Shown one piece after another: positions 8,126 to 17,492 of a stretch of 64,000 nt of DNA. The number at the start of each line of letters is the position of its first letter. Within the stretch, counting starts at the first letter, position 1. Origin of the DNA: JBAVQS01 sp049694275 (GTDB lineage Bacteria; Chloroflexota; Anaerolineae; UBA4142; SHND01); NCBI GenBank assembly GCA_049694275.1, contig JBAVQS010000348.1:10229-74228 (forward strand). The letters are read 5' to 3'. A program made the translations under genes and the position numbers. The notes below the pieces were generated by a model. It had not been told where the DNA came from, made no database searches, and worked only from the letters and a program-made list of their open reading frames with translations.

Positions 8126-9913
8126 ATGGAAAATCTCGACAGGCAACTGGGACAACTCGAAAATGCGCAGATCGTGCGCCGTATCGCCGGGGAGGACCTG
8201 GAGTATCAGTTCAAGCACGCGCTGATGCAAGACGCGGCGTATAACTCACTCCTCGTCAAGCGGCGGCGCGAGATCCATCAGCGCGTGGCCGAATGTATCG
8301 AGCGCATCTACCCACAACGTCTGGATGAATTTGCCGCCGTCCTGGCGCAGCACTATGCCGAAGCGGGCGACGAGCGAAGAACTCTGGAACACGCGGCGCG
8401 CGCCGGAGACCTGGCCGCGCGTGTATACGCGAATGCAGAAAGTATCACGCAGTATACCCGCGCCCTGGTCGCCGCAGAACGCACAGGCGCCCCGGGCTCG
8501 CGCGTCGCCTATCTCTACACGCGACGCGGCCGGGCCTACGAGTTGAGCGGCCAGTACGCACAAGCGCTCGAGAACTATGCCGAAATGGCGTCCCTCGCCC
8601 ACAGGCGCGGCGACCCCGCGCTCGAGCTCGAATCCCTGATGCTGTGCGCCATCATTCGCGCCACGCCCACCCGGATGTTCGACCCCGCTCAAGCGCGAGC
8701 GCTAACGGACCGGGCGCTCGCCCTGGCGCGCGATTTACAGGATCGCGCGGCGGAAGCCAAAGCGCTCTGGATTCGCGGATTGCTGCACTGGTTCACGTCG
8801 CACACGCCTGAAGCGACACAGGATGGTGAGGCCTCGCTCGCCCTGGCCCGGCAGTTCAACCTCCGCGAACAATTGGCTTTTACCCTGAACAATCTCGGTT
8901 ACCCCTACTTTTCCGCAGGCCGAACGGACGAGGCGCTGGCCACCGCCGCCGAGGCGTGCGAGCTGTGGCGTGAGCTGGATAACCAGCCGATGCTGGCGGA
9001 TACCCTGGGCAATCTGGCCGAGCACGGGTTCGCGCTGGGCGAGTACGAGCCTGCGCTCCGCCATGGCGCTCAAGCGCTGCGGCTGAGCCAGGGCATCGGC
9101 AGTCTGTGGGGCCAATCCTTTAGCCAATTCTACACCGGCCACATCTATTGGGAACGCGGCGAGCCGGATCGTGCCATCCCAATCATGCGCGACTGCATTC
9201 GGCTCGCGGAAGAGGCGGGCTTTGCCGTCCCCCAGTTCGGGACCCGCGCCGATCTGGGCTGGGTCTACGCTGGCCTCGGGGCGATCGAAACCGGACTGGA
9301 ACTTGTTCGGACCGCCCAGCGTATTGCCCAAAGTTTCCCCGTATTTCGGTCGTGGACGCCTGCGACCCTCGCCCGCATCCATTTGCACATGGGGGACATC
9401 GCCGCGGCTCAAAAGGTCCTCCGGCAGGCTCATGCCAGCGCGCCTCCGGACTATATCGGGAATCTCTATCCGACAGATGGCTGCGTCCTGGCCTTTGCCG
9501 AGATAGAGCTCGCGCTGGCGCAAGCAGAGCACACCGCCGCCCTGGCCATCGCAGACCCCCTGATTCACTTTTTGGAAGGCGCCCGGCTGCGCACCTTTCT
9601 GCCGGAGGCGCGCTACCTCGCCGCACAGGCGCGCCTTGGACAGGGCGAACGAGACCGGGCGCTTCAGGAGCTGGTTGCCGGGCGCGAGGTCGCGGAGGCC
9701 ATTGGCTCGCGCCGCATCCTCTGGCAAACCCTGTTCATGCAGAGCCAACTTGAAGCGGAACGCGGGGATGCCGCCGCTGCGCGAACCCTATGCGGCCAGG
9801 CGCGTGAAATCGTAGTGTTCATTGTCGACCACACCCCGCCCGACCTCCGCGAATCGTTTCTGAATACGCCCGAGGTTCGCGCCGTCATGACATTTGTACC
9901 ATCCGCATTGTGA
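8126..9913 (+). CDS. TPR protein resembling the C-terminal part of an AAA/STAND cyclase-type regulator (probably truncated)
   Basis: The protein is 595 residues long and mostly TPR helices. The N-terminus, LENAQIVRRIAGEDLEYQFKHALMQDAAYNSLL, matches the segment that follows the ATPase domain in cyclase-AAA-TPR or AfsR/MalT-like regulators (consensus FKHAL-Q--AY-SLL). The rest is a run of TPR units, for example ALENYAEMASLAHRRGD and ALRHGAQALRLSQGIGSLW. The cyclase and P-loop domains that normally precede this are absent. The frame is open upstream only to a TAG at 8072, and that stretch has no family similarity. It is therefore either a stable fragment after an N-terminal deletion or a stand-alone TPR scaffold. 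The palindromic repeats just upstream suit a deletion. It converges on the STAND gene with an 8-base gap. Confidence 0.65.
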   Translation: MENLDRQLGQLENAQIVRRIAGEDLEYQFKHALMQDAAYNSLLVKRRREIHQRVAECIERIYPQRLDEFAAVLAQHYAEAGDERRTLEHAARAGDLAARVYANAESITQYTRALVAAERTGAPGSRVAYLYTRRGRAYELSGQYAQALENYAEMASLAHRRGDPALELESLMLCAIIRATPTRMFDPAQARALTDRALALARDLQDRAAEAKALWIRGLLHWFTSHTPEATQDGEASLALARQFNLREQLAFTLNNLGYPYFSAGRTDEALATAAEACELWRELDNQPMLADTLGNLAEHGFALGEYEPALRHGAQALRLSQGIGSLWGQSFSQFYTGHIYWERGEPDRAIPIMRDCIRLAEEAGFAVPQFGTRADLGWVYAGLGAIETGLELVRTAQRIAQSFPVFRSWTPATLARIHLHMGDIAAAQKVLRQAHASAPPDYIGNLYPTDGCVLAFAEIELALAQAEHTAALAIADPLIHFLEGARLRTFLPEARYLAAQARLGQGERDRALQELVAGREVAEAIGSRRILWQTLFMQSQLEAERGDAAAARTLCGQAREIVVFIVDHTPPDLRESFLNTPEVRAVMTFVPSAL

Positions 9914-9920
9914 ATACGCT

Positions 9921-12900
9921 CTATTGTGGCGCTGGCGGACATTGCGGCGCGTGCAGGTATTTCTGACATTCGTCAACCGTCAACATACGGGTCACTCGGG
10001 TCCTGGCGATCTGCATCAAGTCTTGAATGGGCAATGCATAGATACGTACAGTTCCATCGCGGCTTGCCGTTGCGAGCCGCGTTCCGTCAGGGCTAAACAC
10101 GGCGCGATAGACTGCCGCAGTGTGCCCCAACAAGGTCAGGGGTTCTTCGACCTGGCCCCCTATATCCGGCAAGGTCCACACTTTGATGGTTCGATCTACG
10201 CTGGTGGTTGCGAGCTGTTTGCCATTGGGGCTGAACGCGACCCCAAATGTCGCGCCTGTATGACCTCTCAGGGTAAAATAAACCGCGCCCGTGACGGAAT
10301 CCCAAACCTTGATCGTGGCATCATTACTGGAAGTGGCGATCCGCTTGCCATCCGGGCTAAAAGCAATCCCACTCAGCCGGACTTTGTCGTCAAAGGTCAG
10401 CAAGAGGGTCCCCGACTGTACATCCCACACCTTGGCGGCGCCATCATCGCTTGCCGACGCGAGGCGCATCCCATCGGGGCTAAACGCAACCTGCTCGATT
10501 CTGTCGCGGTGCGCGGTGAGCTCTACGAGTAGCTTTCCATTGGTGCTGTCGTAGATTTTAACCTTACCGGCAGCGCTCCCTGTCGCCAGGCGGGTACCGT
10601 CAGGACTGAACACGACAGTCATGGCGTCGTCGAACGGGGCAAGGGTGAGAATCACAGCGCCCGTCGCGGCGTCAATAATTTCTCCCGTGTCCTTGCCGTT
10701 GACGACCAGCCGTTTACCATCCGGGCTATAACTCACCACGGCTCCGTTGGAATTACTATTCGATGGAATCGTGAGCAAGTTCTTGCCGCTCGCCGCGTCC
10801 CATGTTTTTACCACGCCATCCGCGCCGGCGCTAGCAAGGCGCGTTCCATCCGGACTATAGACGACCCACTGCACACGGTCGGCGTGTCCTGCCAGCGTCA
10901 GTACATCGCGGCTTCCGGCAAGTGTAATATCCCAGACTTTACCCGTCCCATCGCGGCTCACCGTGACCAGGCGAGTTCCATCGGGCGCAAAGGCGACGCC
11001 TCGCACGCCGCTCGTATGTCCATTCAACTTGAGCAGTTGTTGCCCGGTCGCCGCATCCCACACGATCGCCACACCGTCTTCACTCCCACTCGCAAGATAT
11101 TTGCCGTCCGCGCTATAGGCCAGACCGTCAATATAGCTTGCATGACCGAACAGCGTTTGCAGCAATTGACCGGTGGCGGCATCCCAAATCTTGACGTGGG
11201 TATCAAACTCTCCGGTCGCGATGCGCGTCCCATCGGGACTGGCCGTGATCGATTCGATTCCCACGGTCCCGCCTTGTCCGCTGAAACTGAACAATTCCTT
11301 GCCGGTTTTGGCGTCCCAGGCTTTCCCGGTCCCATCGTCGTCACTGCCGGTATAGACACGGCGCCCGTCGGGTCCGAACGCAATGTCGTCAACGCTCCCG
11401 TCATGCCCCACGAGAGTGACCAACTCCTTGCCCGTCGCCGCGTCCCAGAGTTTCGCCGTCCTGTCCGCGCTCGCCGTGGCAAAGGTCTTGCCATCGGGGC
11501 TTGTCGCAACCGCCCAAACAATATCGGTATGCCCGGTGAGTGTGAGCGACGCCTCGCCCGTCTTGAGGTCCCACAGCTTGGCCGAGTTATTGTCGCTCAC
11601 CGTCAGCAGATGCGCGCCGTCGGGTGTAAACACCGCGCTCACGCCCAGGCCATTAAAGGTGTGATTCGTACGGAGCGAGAGTAATTCCTTGCCCGTATGC
11701 AGGTCCCAAACCTTCGCCGTGCCATCCTCGCTGGTCGTCGCCGCCTGCGTGCCGTCGGCATTCACGGCAACGCTTCCAACCGAGCCGCTGTGCCCCAAAA
11801 GATTCAACTGGAGGCGCGAGGTCTGAATCGCGGCGTGCAGCGCCGACATCGCTTCGGTCAGCGCCATCCGGTCTTGAGCGGTGGCGTTGACTGCTTGCAT
11901 CGCGAGCAGGATGCTCCGTTCGGGGTCAATGCTTAGATTGTTGGTCGACGCGGCGGCCAGTTCGCGGGCGGTGGCGATGCGTTTTTCCGACTCGGCCCTG
12001 AGCGCGTTCACATCTGCAACTGCCGCATTCTTGTCCGCCGCCGCGGCGCTGTTCCGCGCCTGGTCGCCCAGGAACAAGGATAGCCCCGCCAAAATCAGCG
12101 CCAGCAAAAACGCAGACGCCAGCCAATAAGCGCGCCGCCGCAATCGGGTCGCGCCGCGCGTCGAGTCTTCCGCGCGCTGCTTTTCCACCGCGGCCAAGTT
12201 TTGCGCTTGCCGCGCGATCTGATTGGCCGCATCGAGCTCGCGCTGCTGCTGTCCCTCTTTTTCTCTCTCTTCCTGCTCTTCTTGCGCCGCCGCGGCGGCA
12301 ATAAACGCACGCTCGGACTCATTGACGTGCGTCGCCAGGTCGCCGGTGTTCACCGCCAGCCATTCACGCGCACGCGCCAGCCGCGCGCCGCGATGCAACG
12401 CGCCGGGGTCTCGCTCCAGGAGCTCCCATTCGCGCGCCGCTTCGGTCAAGTCCCGTTGCAAGCGCAAACCTTCGCGGTCTTGATTCAACCACTCACGCAA
12501 CCGCGCCCATTCGCGGATCAACGCTTCGTGCGCGACCTCGGCGCTATCACCGTCCAGCGTAATCAAGCGCGCGTCCGCGAGCGCGTTCAACACCGCGCGC
12601 GTTTGCTGTTCGTCCGCGGTGTGCGAAGCCAGCTCCTCGAATGAGGCCCGCCGCCGCATGTCCTCCGTCCCTTCGCCCAACTCGGTCAATCCCAGGAAAA
12701 TACTGCGTGCGATTCGCTGCGCCTCGGGCGCGAGATTTTCGTACACGCTTTCCGCCGTGTGCGTGATTGCGCCGCGCACGCCATGCGCGTCGGCATAGCC
12801 CTTGAGCGTCATCGTATGCCCGGCGCGTCGCTTCCACGTTTCGAGCAGCGCGTGCGACAGGAGCGGCAGCGCGCCCGGCTCGGGCTGACCGAGACGATCC

Positions 12901-15002
12901 GCGCCCACATCGCGCAAAATCAAATCGACCAGCCCCGGCTCAAATTCCCAGTGTCCGCGCCGCGCGGGTTCCTGCATCGCGCGCCGCAGCTCTTCGCCGG
13001 TCATCGGCCCGATATATTCTTGATTGCGCGCCGCGACATCCCGCAGCTCGGGATATTGCGCCAGGCGCGCGTAAAAATCCGCGCGCAGCGTCAGGACGAG
13101 TGTAAACAGGCCCGACGGCGCAGCGCCGGTCGCATACAGCAGATTATCGACGAATGCCTGCCGCTCGAATTCGTCGCGACAGAGCGTAAACAGTTCTTCA
13201 AATTGGTCGACGACGAGCAGCGTATGGCGCATGGCGCGCGGCGGATCGCCTACGGCCACAGCGGCGCCGCGATTGGCGACTGGCAGTTCGCGATTCGCGT
13301 TTTGCCGCCGCAGCCACAAATGCAGCGCTCGGGGGTCGTTGCCGAGGTCGTCCAGCAGCGTCGCCGTGGCAGTGATCGATTCAGAATCGCGCGTCAGCGC
13401 CGTCGCCAGCCCCTCAAGCGGATGCGCGGTCGGGGTGATGATATAGACGCGTTCGCTTTGCAGCGCCGGGACAATGCCCGCGCGCACGACGGACGACTTG
13501 CCGCTGCCCGATGCGCCAACCACCACCAGCATCTGGCCGCCGGTCCCTCCCCCCGATTCCCCATGCAATCGTTCGGCCAGTTTCGCCGTCAATGCTTCGC
13601 GTCCGAAAAAGAGGGGCGCGTCCTGCACGTCAAAGTACTGCAAGCCCTTGAACGGCGCGTCGCCCGGCGCGGGGGGCTCGGCGCCGCCGAACGTTGTTTT
13701 CAATGGCGGGAAATCCTTCGGCAAACCCTCAATCGCGAGTTGATAAATCTCAGATGGAAATTTCAAATCCTTGAGCCGGTGCTCGCCCAGGTCGCGCAGC
13801 GTGACCCCCGGTGGCAGTTCGTTTACGACCAGATCGCGCGTCGTTTGTGAGAGGAGCACCTGTCCGCCGTGCCCCGAGTCGCCGATGCGCGCGGCGCGGT
13901 GCACATCCATTCCAATATAGCCTGTCGTCGCCATCAATGGCTCTCCCGTGTGCAAGCCCATCCGCACGCGCACGTGCTCGTCTTGCGTCCACGCGTGGTT
14001 GTCCAGCGCGCGCTGCGCTTGTACCGCGCAGGCAATCGCATCGGTGGCGCGCGCAAAGGTGACAAAGAACGCGTCGCCCTGTGTGCCTATCTCGTGTCCG
14101 TTCCATCTTTTCACGGCGGCGCGCAATATTTCGTGATGCTCGTGCAGCACGGTCGCATAGTCCTGTTGCAAGCGGTCGAGGAGGCGCGTCGAACCCTCAA
14201 TATCGGTGAACAGAAAGGTCACGGTCCCCGAGGGCTGTGCGGGCTGTGTGCGCGCCGGGATTTGCGCGCCCTTGACCAGGCCGTCGTAGAGCGCACGCGT
14301 TTCGATGGAGGGCTCCACGCCGAGCTCATCGCGCAGCGCGGCGACGCAGCGCTGATAGATCGCCGTGACCTTTGCCAGGTCGCCGCGCGAGGCGTGCGCA
14401 AGCAATAACGCGCGAAATGCGGGTTCGGAGGTGTCGCCCAATGACAGCCATTTTTCCGCCCACTCCAGCACCGCCGTCCAGCGTTCCGCCGCGACGAGAC
14501 GCTCCATCAGCAGATGCATCCTGGCTTCAAAAACCGATTGTGCGTGCTCCCGTTCGAGCGAAACCCAATCGTCATAAAAGCCGGGGAGCAGTTCGCCGCG
14601 ATAGAGTGACAGTTTATTGATGAGGTCATTCAGCTCATCATCGCCGGCGATGGGGCGCTGGAGCTGCGCAACGTCGAGCCAAAAGTCCGTTTCCGAATCA
14701 AAGCCAATCGAGATCTCATCCACGCGGAGATAATCGGAGGGGGGAGACGGTGGGGCTGCAAGCGCGGCGCTCGGCGGCGCCAGCGCTTTGCGAATGAGCC
14801 ACAACTGTTGCCGCAGATTGCGGCGCGCGGTCTCGTCGGAGGTATCCGGCCAGATGAGGCCCGCGAGTTTCTCACGCCGGTGCACGGTCCCCGCGGTGAG
14901 AATGAGATATGCAAAGAGTGATTGCCCTGCGCGCGCCGGGATCGCCACACGCTTACCATCAGCCAGGATGTCGAATTGCCCAAGCAGTCGAACTTGTAAC
15001 AC
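9921..15002 (-). CDS. BTAD-class III cyclase-STAND ATPase-TM-WD40 signalling protein
   Basis: The protein has 1693 residues. Residues 1-245 are an OmpR-like winged helix plus BTAD of the SARP type (VRLLGQFDILADGK; RGELLPGFYDDW). Residues 258-420 are a class III cyclase domain with FTDIEGST (Asp267) and TQGDAFF (Asp310). Residues 450-900 are a STAND ATPase with Walker A GASGSGKSS at 496-504 and Walker B LLVVDQFEELF near 594-604. A charged coiled region leads to a single membrane helix at about 957-978. WD40 repeats run from about 1068 to 1660. The cyclase has His in VHRAAR where the transition-state Asn usually sits, and Gly where the adenine-selecting Lys is expected, so its activity is uncertain. 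GTG 15002 follows AAGGAGG by four bases. By the usual topology the WD40 propeller would be outside the membrane and the regulatory domains inside. Confidence 0.9.
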   Translation of the reverse strand: MLQVRLLGQFDILADGKRVAIPARAGQSLFAYLILTAGTVHRREKLAGLIWPDTSDETARRNLRQQLWLIRKALAPPSAALAAPPSPPSDYLRVDEISIGFDSETDFWLDVAQLQRPIAGDDELNDLINKLSLYRGELLPGFYDDWVSLEREHAQSVFEARMHLLMERLVAAERWTAVLEWAEKWLSLGDTSEPAFRALLLAHASRGDLAKVTAIYQRCVAALRDELGVEPSIETRALYDGLVKGAQIPARTQPAQPSGTVTFLFTDIEGSTRLLDRLQQDYATVLHEHHEILRAAVKRWNGHEIGTQGDAFFVTFARATDAIACAVQAQRALDNHAWTQDEHVRVRMGLHTGEPLMATTGYIGMDVHRAARIGDSGHGGQVLLSQTTRDLVVNELPPGVTLRDLGEHRLKDLKFPSEIYQLAIEGLPKDFPPLKTTFGGAEPPAPGDAPFKGLQYFDVQDAPLFFGREALTAKLAERLHGESGGGTGGQMLVVVGASGSGKSSVVRAGIVPALQSERVYIITPTAHPLEGLATALTRDSESITATATLLDDLGNDPRALHLWLRRQNANRELPVANRGAAVAVGDPPRAMRHTLLVVDQFEELFTLCRDEFERQAFVDNLLYATGAAPSGLFTLVLTLRADFYARLAQYPELRDVAARNQEYIGPMTGEELRRAMQEPARRGHWEFEPGLVDLILRDVGADRLGQPEPGALPLLSHALLETWKRRAGHTMTLKGYADAHGVRGAITHTAESVYENLAPEAQRIARSIFLGLTELGEGTEDMRRRASFEELASHTADEQQTRAVLNALADARLITLDGDSAEVAHEALIREWARLREWLNQDREGLRLQRDLTEAAREWELLERDPGALHRGARLARAREWLAVNTGDLATHVNESERAFIAAAAAQEEQEEREKEGQQQRELDAANQIARQAQNLAAVEKQRAEDSTRGATRLRRRAYWLASAFLLALILAGLSLFLGDQARNSAAAADKNAAVADVNALRAESEKRIATARELAAASTNNLSIDPERSILLAMQAVNATAQDRMALTEAMSALHAAIQTSRLQLNLLGHSGSVGSVAVNADGTQAATTSEDGTAKVWDLHTGKELLSLRTNHTFNGLGVSAVFTPDGAHLLTVSDNNSAKLWDLKTGEASLTLTGHTDIVWAVATSPDGKTFATASADRTAKLWDAATGKELVTLVGHDGSVDDIAFGPDGRRVYTGSDDDGTGKAWDAKTGKELFSFSGQGGTVGIESITASPDGTRIATGEFDTHVKIWDAATGQLLQTLFGHASYIDGLAYSADGKYLASGSEDGVAIVWDAATGQQLLKLNGHTSGVRGVAFAPDGTRLVTVSRDGTGKVWDITLAGSRDVLTLAGHADRVQWVVYSPDGTRLASAGADGVVKTWDAASGKNLLTIPSNSNSNGAVVSYSPDGKRLVVNGKDTGEIIDAATGAVILTLAPFDDAMTVVFSPDGTRLATGSAAGKVKIYDSTNGKLLVELTAHRDRIEQVAFSPDGMRLASASDDGAAKVWDVQSGTLLLTFDDKVRLSGIAFSPDGKRIATSSNDATIKVWDSVTGAVYFTLRGHTGATFGVAFSPNGKQLATTSVDRTIKVWTLPDIGGQVEEPLTLLGHTAAVYRAVFSPDGTRLATASRDGTVRIYALPIQDLMQIARTRVTRMLTVDECQKYLHAPQCPPAPQ

Positions 15003-15054
15003 AGCCCCTCCTTATGACACGCCGGTGCGGCGCGCGCTCGATTCCAACCCGATC

Positions 15055-15094
15055 AAAAAAATCAAGCACACCGCAGAGTCGGCGTGCTTGATTT
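15055..15094 (-). terminator. Terminator-like hairpin in the leader of the BTAD-cyclase-STAND gene
   Basis: Arms at 15084-15094 and 15059-15069 form an 11-bp perfect stem. Reading the minus strand, a run of T residues follows immediately (15060 to 15055). The hairpin lies upstream of the gene starting at 15002, not after a gene, so it may act as an attenuator. Confidence 0.55.
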
Positions 15095-15419
15095 GTCAAA
15101 CCCGTCTGGTCTTTTTGCGCTTACCGAGACGTAGAGAATGCTCCTCCACTTACCTTTCGTCTCGGCTGAGCTGTCCGGTCGGACAGTCGAGGAATACGCG
15201 GCGGAAATCATCCGCTGTATTCAACAAGGTAGTATTGATTGTAGCACGCTTTCACCGCGTGACGACACTAACATTACCGCGTCTTTTAAGCGTCTAGAAC
15301 GCTTCGCTGCGCGTTTTAGACGCTGTTTGATGCGTCTGTGGTTTAATCGAGACAAGATCAAAATCCAGTCACTGGCTGGATAAACAGGGTCTTTGCAAAA
15401 CAGTCCGAGGAGGACAATC
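15095..15419. other. Structured intergenic region between divergent genes
   Basis: No gene is seen in the 417 bases between 15002 and 15420. Besides the terminator-like hairpin there are three inverted repeats: CCGAGACG/CGTCTCGG (15124-15131 with 15158-15165), CTGTCC/GGACAG (15171-15176 with 15181-15186), and a 14-bp stem with one wobble (15289-15302 with 15311-15324). They could be a structured RNA leader for the minus-strand gene, protein-binding sites, or both. I do not recognise a known riboswitch. Confidence 0.45.
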
Positions 15420-17057
15420 ATGAAACAATTTCGCTCCGTTACCCTTTTACTCGTCATATTGCTATTGGGGCTTGCCGCCTGTCAGGCCGCGTCCGCGTCG
15501 CCAACCACAGCGTCGCCTGTTGCAGCTATCTTTGCACCGACGGCGCTCGCGCCTACGCCGTCGGCCGTCCCCGCAACGGCTGCTCCGGCTCTGGCGCTAA
15601 CGACATTTACATCCAGGACTTTCAAGCTGCCCATAAGCCTCACGCTTGGCGCACAGTGGAAGGTGACCGAAGACGATCCCGATGTGGTCTCCCTAGAGAG
15701 CCCCGATTACTCTGTGGACCTGGGGTTTATCCTGGTCAAGGATATAAAGCTCGCCGATCCCAAGAACTCGTTTTCGCAGGTCGCCTTTCCGGATGACTTT
15801 GTCAACTGGATTCAGCAACACGGTTTATTTCCCGTCGTGAAAACACAGCCCATTGTCGTCGCGGGATTTCAAGGGATTGAAATCAATTCCGTTGTGACGT
15901 CGGACTGTGGCGCCAAAAGCGACTGGTTATTCTATGCCAGCGGCGCATGGAATTGCAGAAAAGGCGAGTTTTACCATTTTATCTACTTGAAAGATGTGTA
16001 CGGCCGCGGCGTGCTGATCATGAATACCGGCGGCGATAATTTTTCCGCCGATGACTTCAAGACGGGGGTGGACGCATCGCAAAAGGTGGCGAATACTGTC
16101 GTATTCTCCAAACCGGCCGCGCAGGCAATGTATCCGCAGCTCGGCGAATTCAAGATTCCGGCTACCGCGGCCGACGCGGGCGGGATTGTGGCAGGACCGG
16201 ATGGCGCGCTCTGGTTTGTCGAGACGGCGGCGAACAAGATTGGACGCATCTCCACCGCCGGCCTCGTTACCGAATATGCCGTGCCAACGTCCGGCGCGAT
16301 TGACACGGATCAAGGATTCATCGCCGTCGGTCCGGATGGCGCGCTCTGGTTCAACGAAGACCTGGTGAATAAGATCGGGCGAATCACCACGACAGGGCAG
16401 GTTACGGAATTTGCGTTGTCCGGAGAGCTCAAACCGACGCAAGATGACGCGCCCATCCGCGCCATCGTTGCCGGGCCGGACGGCGCGTTGTGGGTGACAT
16501 CCCCCGGCGCGAACGCGATTGTCAAGTTGACGATGGAGGGCAAGATCGCGGCAAAACACGCGCTGCCCAAAGCAGAAAGCAATCCGGTAGGGATGGTAGT
16601 CGGGCCGGATGGCGCGCTCTGGTTTGTGGAGAGCGGCGCGAATCAGATCGGGCGGATGACGCTCGATGGCAAATTGAGCGAGTACGCCTTGCCGGAGAAC
16701 GCCAAAGCCCTGCGGATAACTGTGGGCCCTGATCAAGCCATGTGGTTTACCATGTTCAGCGCAAACAAGATCGGGCGTATCAGCACGGAGGGCAAGCTCA
16801 CCACGTTTGACGCCGCAGGCATGGGTCCGGTAGGAATCACCACGGGCGCAGATGGCGCGCTCTGGTTCACGGGTTATACCTCGACGGAAATCGGACGCAT
16901 GACGACGGACGGGGCGCTGACCCGGATCAAGGTCGCGACGCTGGCGAGCGTGCCCTACCACATCACGGCCGGTCCGGATGGCAATCTCTGGTTCACCGAA
17001 CAGCAGGGCAACAAGATCGGACAAATTCAACTAGCCACGGCAAAGGCAGTACAATAA
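15420..17057 (+). CDS. Lipoprotein with virginiamycin B lyase-like (Vgb) beta-propeller
   Basis: The protein has 545 residues. A lipoprotein signal is visible (VILLLGLAAC, lipobox Cys near residue 21), then a Pro/Thr/Ala-rich linker. An unrecognised domain spans about residues 65-230. The last ~310 residues hold about seven repeats with the pattern GPDGALWF--E---NKIGRI-T-G, the six- or seven-bladed propeller of streptogramin B lyase and SMP-30/NHL relatives. Family members include antibiotic lyases but many secreted ones have no known activity, so resistance is not implied. GAGGAGGA lies five to six bases before ATG 15420. The membrane anchor and the extra N-terminal domain differ from Vgb, which is cytoplasmic and about 300 residues long. 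Confidence 0.8.
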   Translation: MKQFRSVTLLLVILLLGLAACQAASASPTTASPVAAIFAPTALAPTPSAVPATAAPALALTTFTSRTFKLPISLTLGAQWKVTEDDPDVVSLESPDYSVDLGFILVKDIKLADPKNSFSQVAFPDDFVNWIQQHGLFPVVKTQPIVVAGFQGIEINSVVTSDCGAKSDWLFYASGAWNCRKGEFYHFIYLKDVYGRGVLIMNTGGDNFSADDFKTGVDASQKVANTVVFSKPAAQAMYPQLGEFKIPATAADAGGIVAGPDGALWFVETAANKIGRISTAGLVTEYAVPTSGAIDTDQGFIAVGPDGALWFNEDLVNKIGRITTTGQVTEFALSGELKPTQDDAPIRAIVAGPDGALWVTSPGANAIVKLTMEGKIAAKHALPKAESNPVGMVVGPDGALWFVESGANQIGRMTLDGKLSEYALPENAKALRITVGPDQAMWFTMFSANKIGRISTEGKLTTFDAAGMGPVGITTGADGALWFTGYTSTEIGRMTTDGALTRIKVATLASVPYHITAGPDGNLWFTEQQGNKIGQIQLATAKAVQ

Positions 17058-17067
17058 GTGTCAAAAC

Positions 17068-17111
17068 GCGGTCACGCAGAATACTCGCTTTGCTGTATTC
17101 TGCGTGACCGC
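17068..17111. terminator. Strong bidirectional terminator
   Basis: A perfect 17-bp inverted repeat, 17068-17084 with 17095-17111, has a 10-base loop. A-rich and T-rich flanks lie on either side. It sits between the convergent genes ending at 17057 and 17126. Confidence 0.85.
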
Positions 17112-17125
17112 ATCGTTTTCCCCTG

Positions 17126-17476
17126 CTACCCTGGTGACCACAGCGGGCGGACTTCGACCGCCCCGTCCTGAGCGGCGGGAATCTTGGCGGCCCAGCCAAT
17201 TGCCTCGTCGAGGTCCTTGCACTCGAGCAAATAGCATCCGCTCAATTGCTCGCGCGTTTCGACAGCCGGGCCCTGGGTAGTCAACGTCTTGCCATTCTGC
17301 ACGCGCACCGTCGTCGCGGCGGTGGCCGAGGCAAGCCCATTCGTAGAGAGCAACACCCCCGCCGCCGCCGCCTCTTTCCCAAACGCAGCCCAGGCTTGCG
17401 CGGCGGCCTGGTATTCTTCCGGGGTCGATTGATACGTTTTGGACTGGTCCCAATACATGAGCAGCATATACTTCAT
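17126..17476 (-). CDS. YCII/DGPF-domain protein
   Basis: The 116-residue protein opens with MKYMLLMYWDQ and includes GPAVETREQLSGCYLLECKDLDEAIGWAAKIP and EVRPLW. This is the signature of the YCII-related/DGPF family, a small ferredoxin-like alpha/beta fold. In actinobacteria and others these are often encoded next to sigma factors and have no proven general function. No sigma factor is adjacent here. The Phd-like antitoxin gene lies 16 bases upstream and may share its promoter. Confidence 0.8.
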   Translation of the reverse strand: MKYMLLMYWDQSKTYQSTPEEYQAAAQAWAAFGKEAAAAGVLLSTNGLASATAATTVRVQNGKTLTTQGPAVETREQLSGCYLLECKDLDEAIGWAAKIPAAQDGAVEVRPLWSPG

Positions 17477-17492
17477 GTTTTCGTTCTCCTAT

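Noticed and set aside
10093..11700. Regular repeated units in the DNA that look like a direct-repeat or CRISPR-like array
   Set aside because: The units are WD40 repeats of the STAND gene read on the minus strand; they diverge in sequence and keep the reading frame. The same is true of 31600-33450.
12759..13850. Plus-strand frame of 363 codons inside the STAND cyclase gene
   Set aside because: It is Arg/Gln-rich and without domain, and the antisense gene has conserved ATPase motifs throughout.
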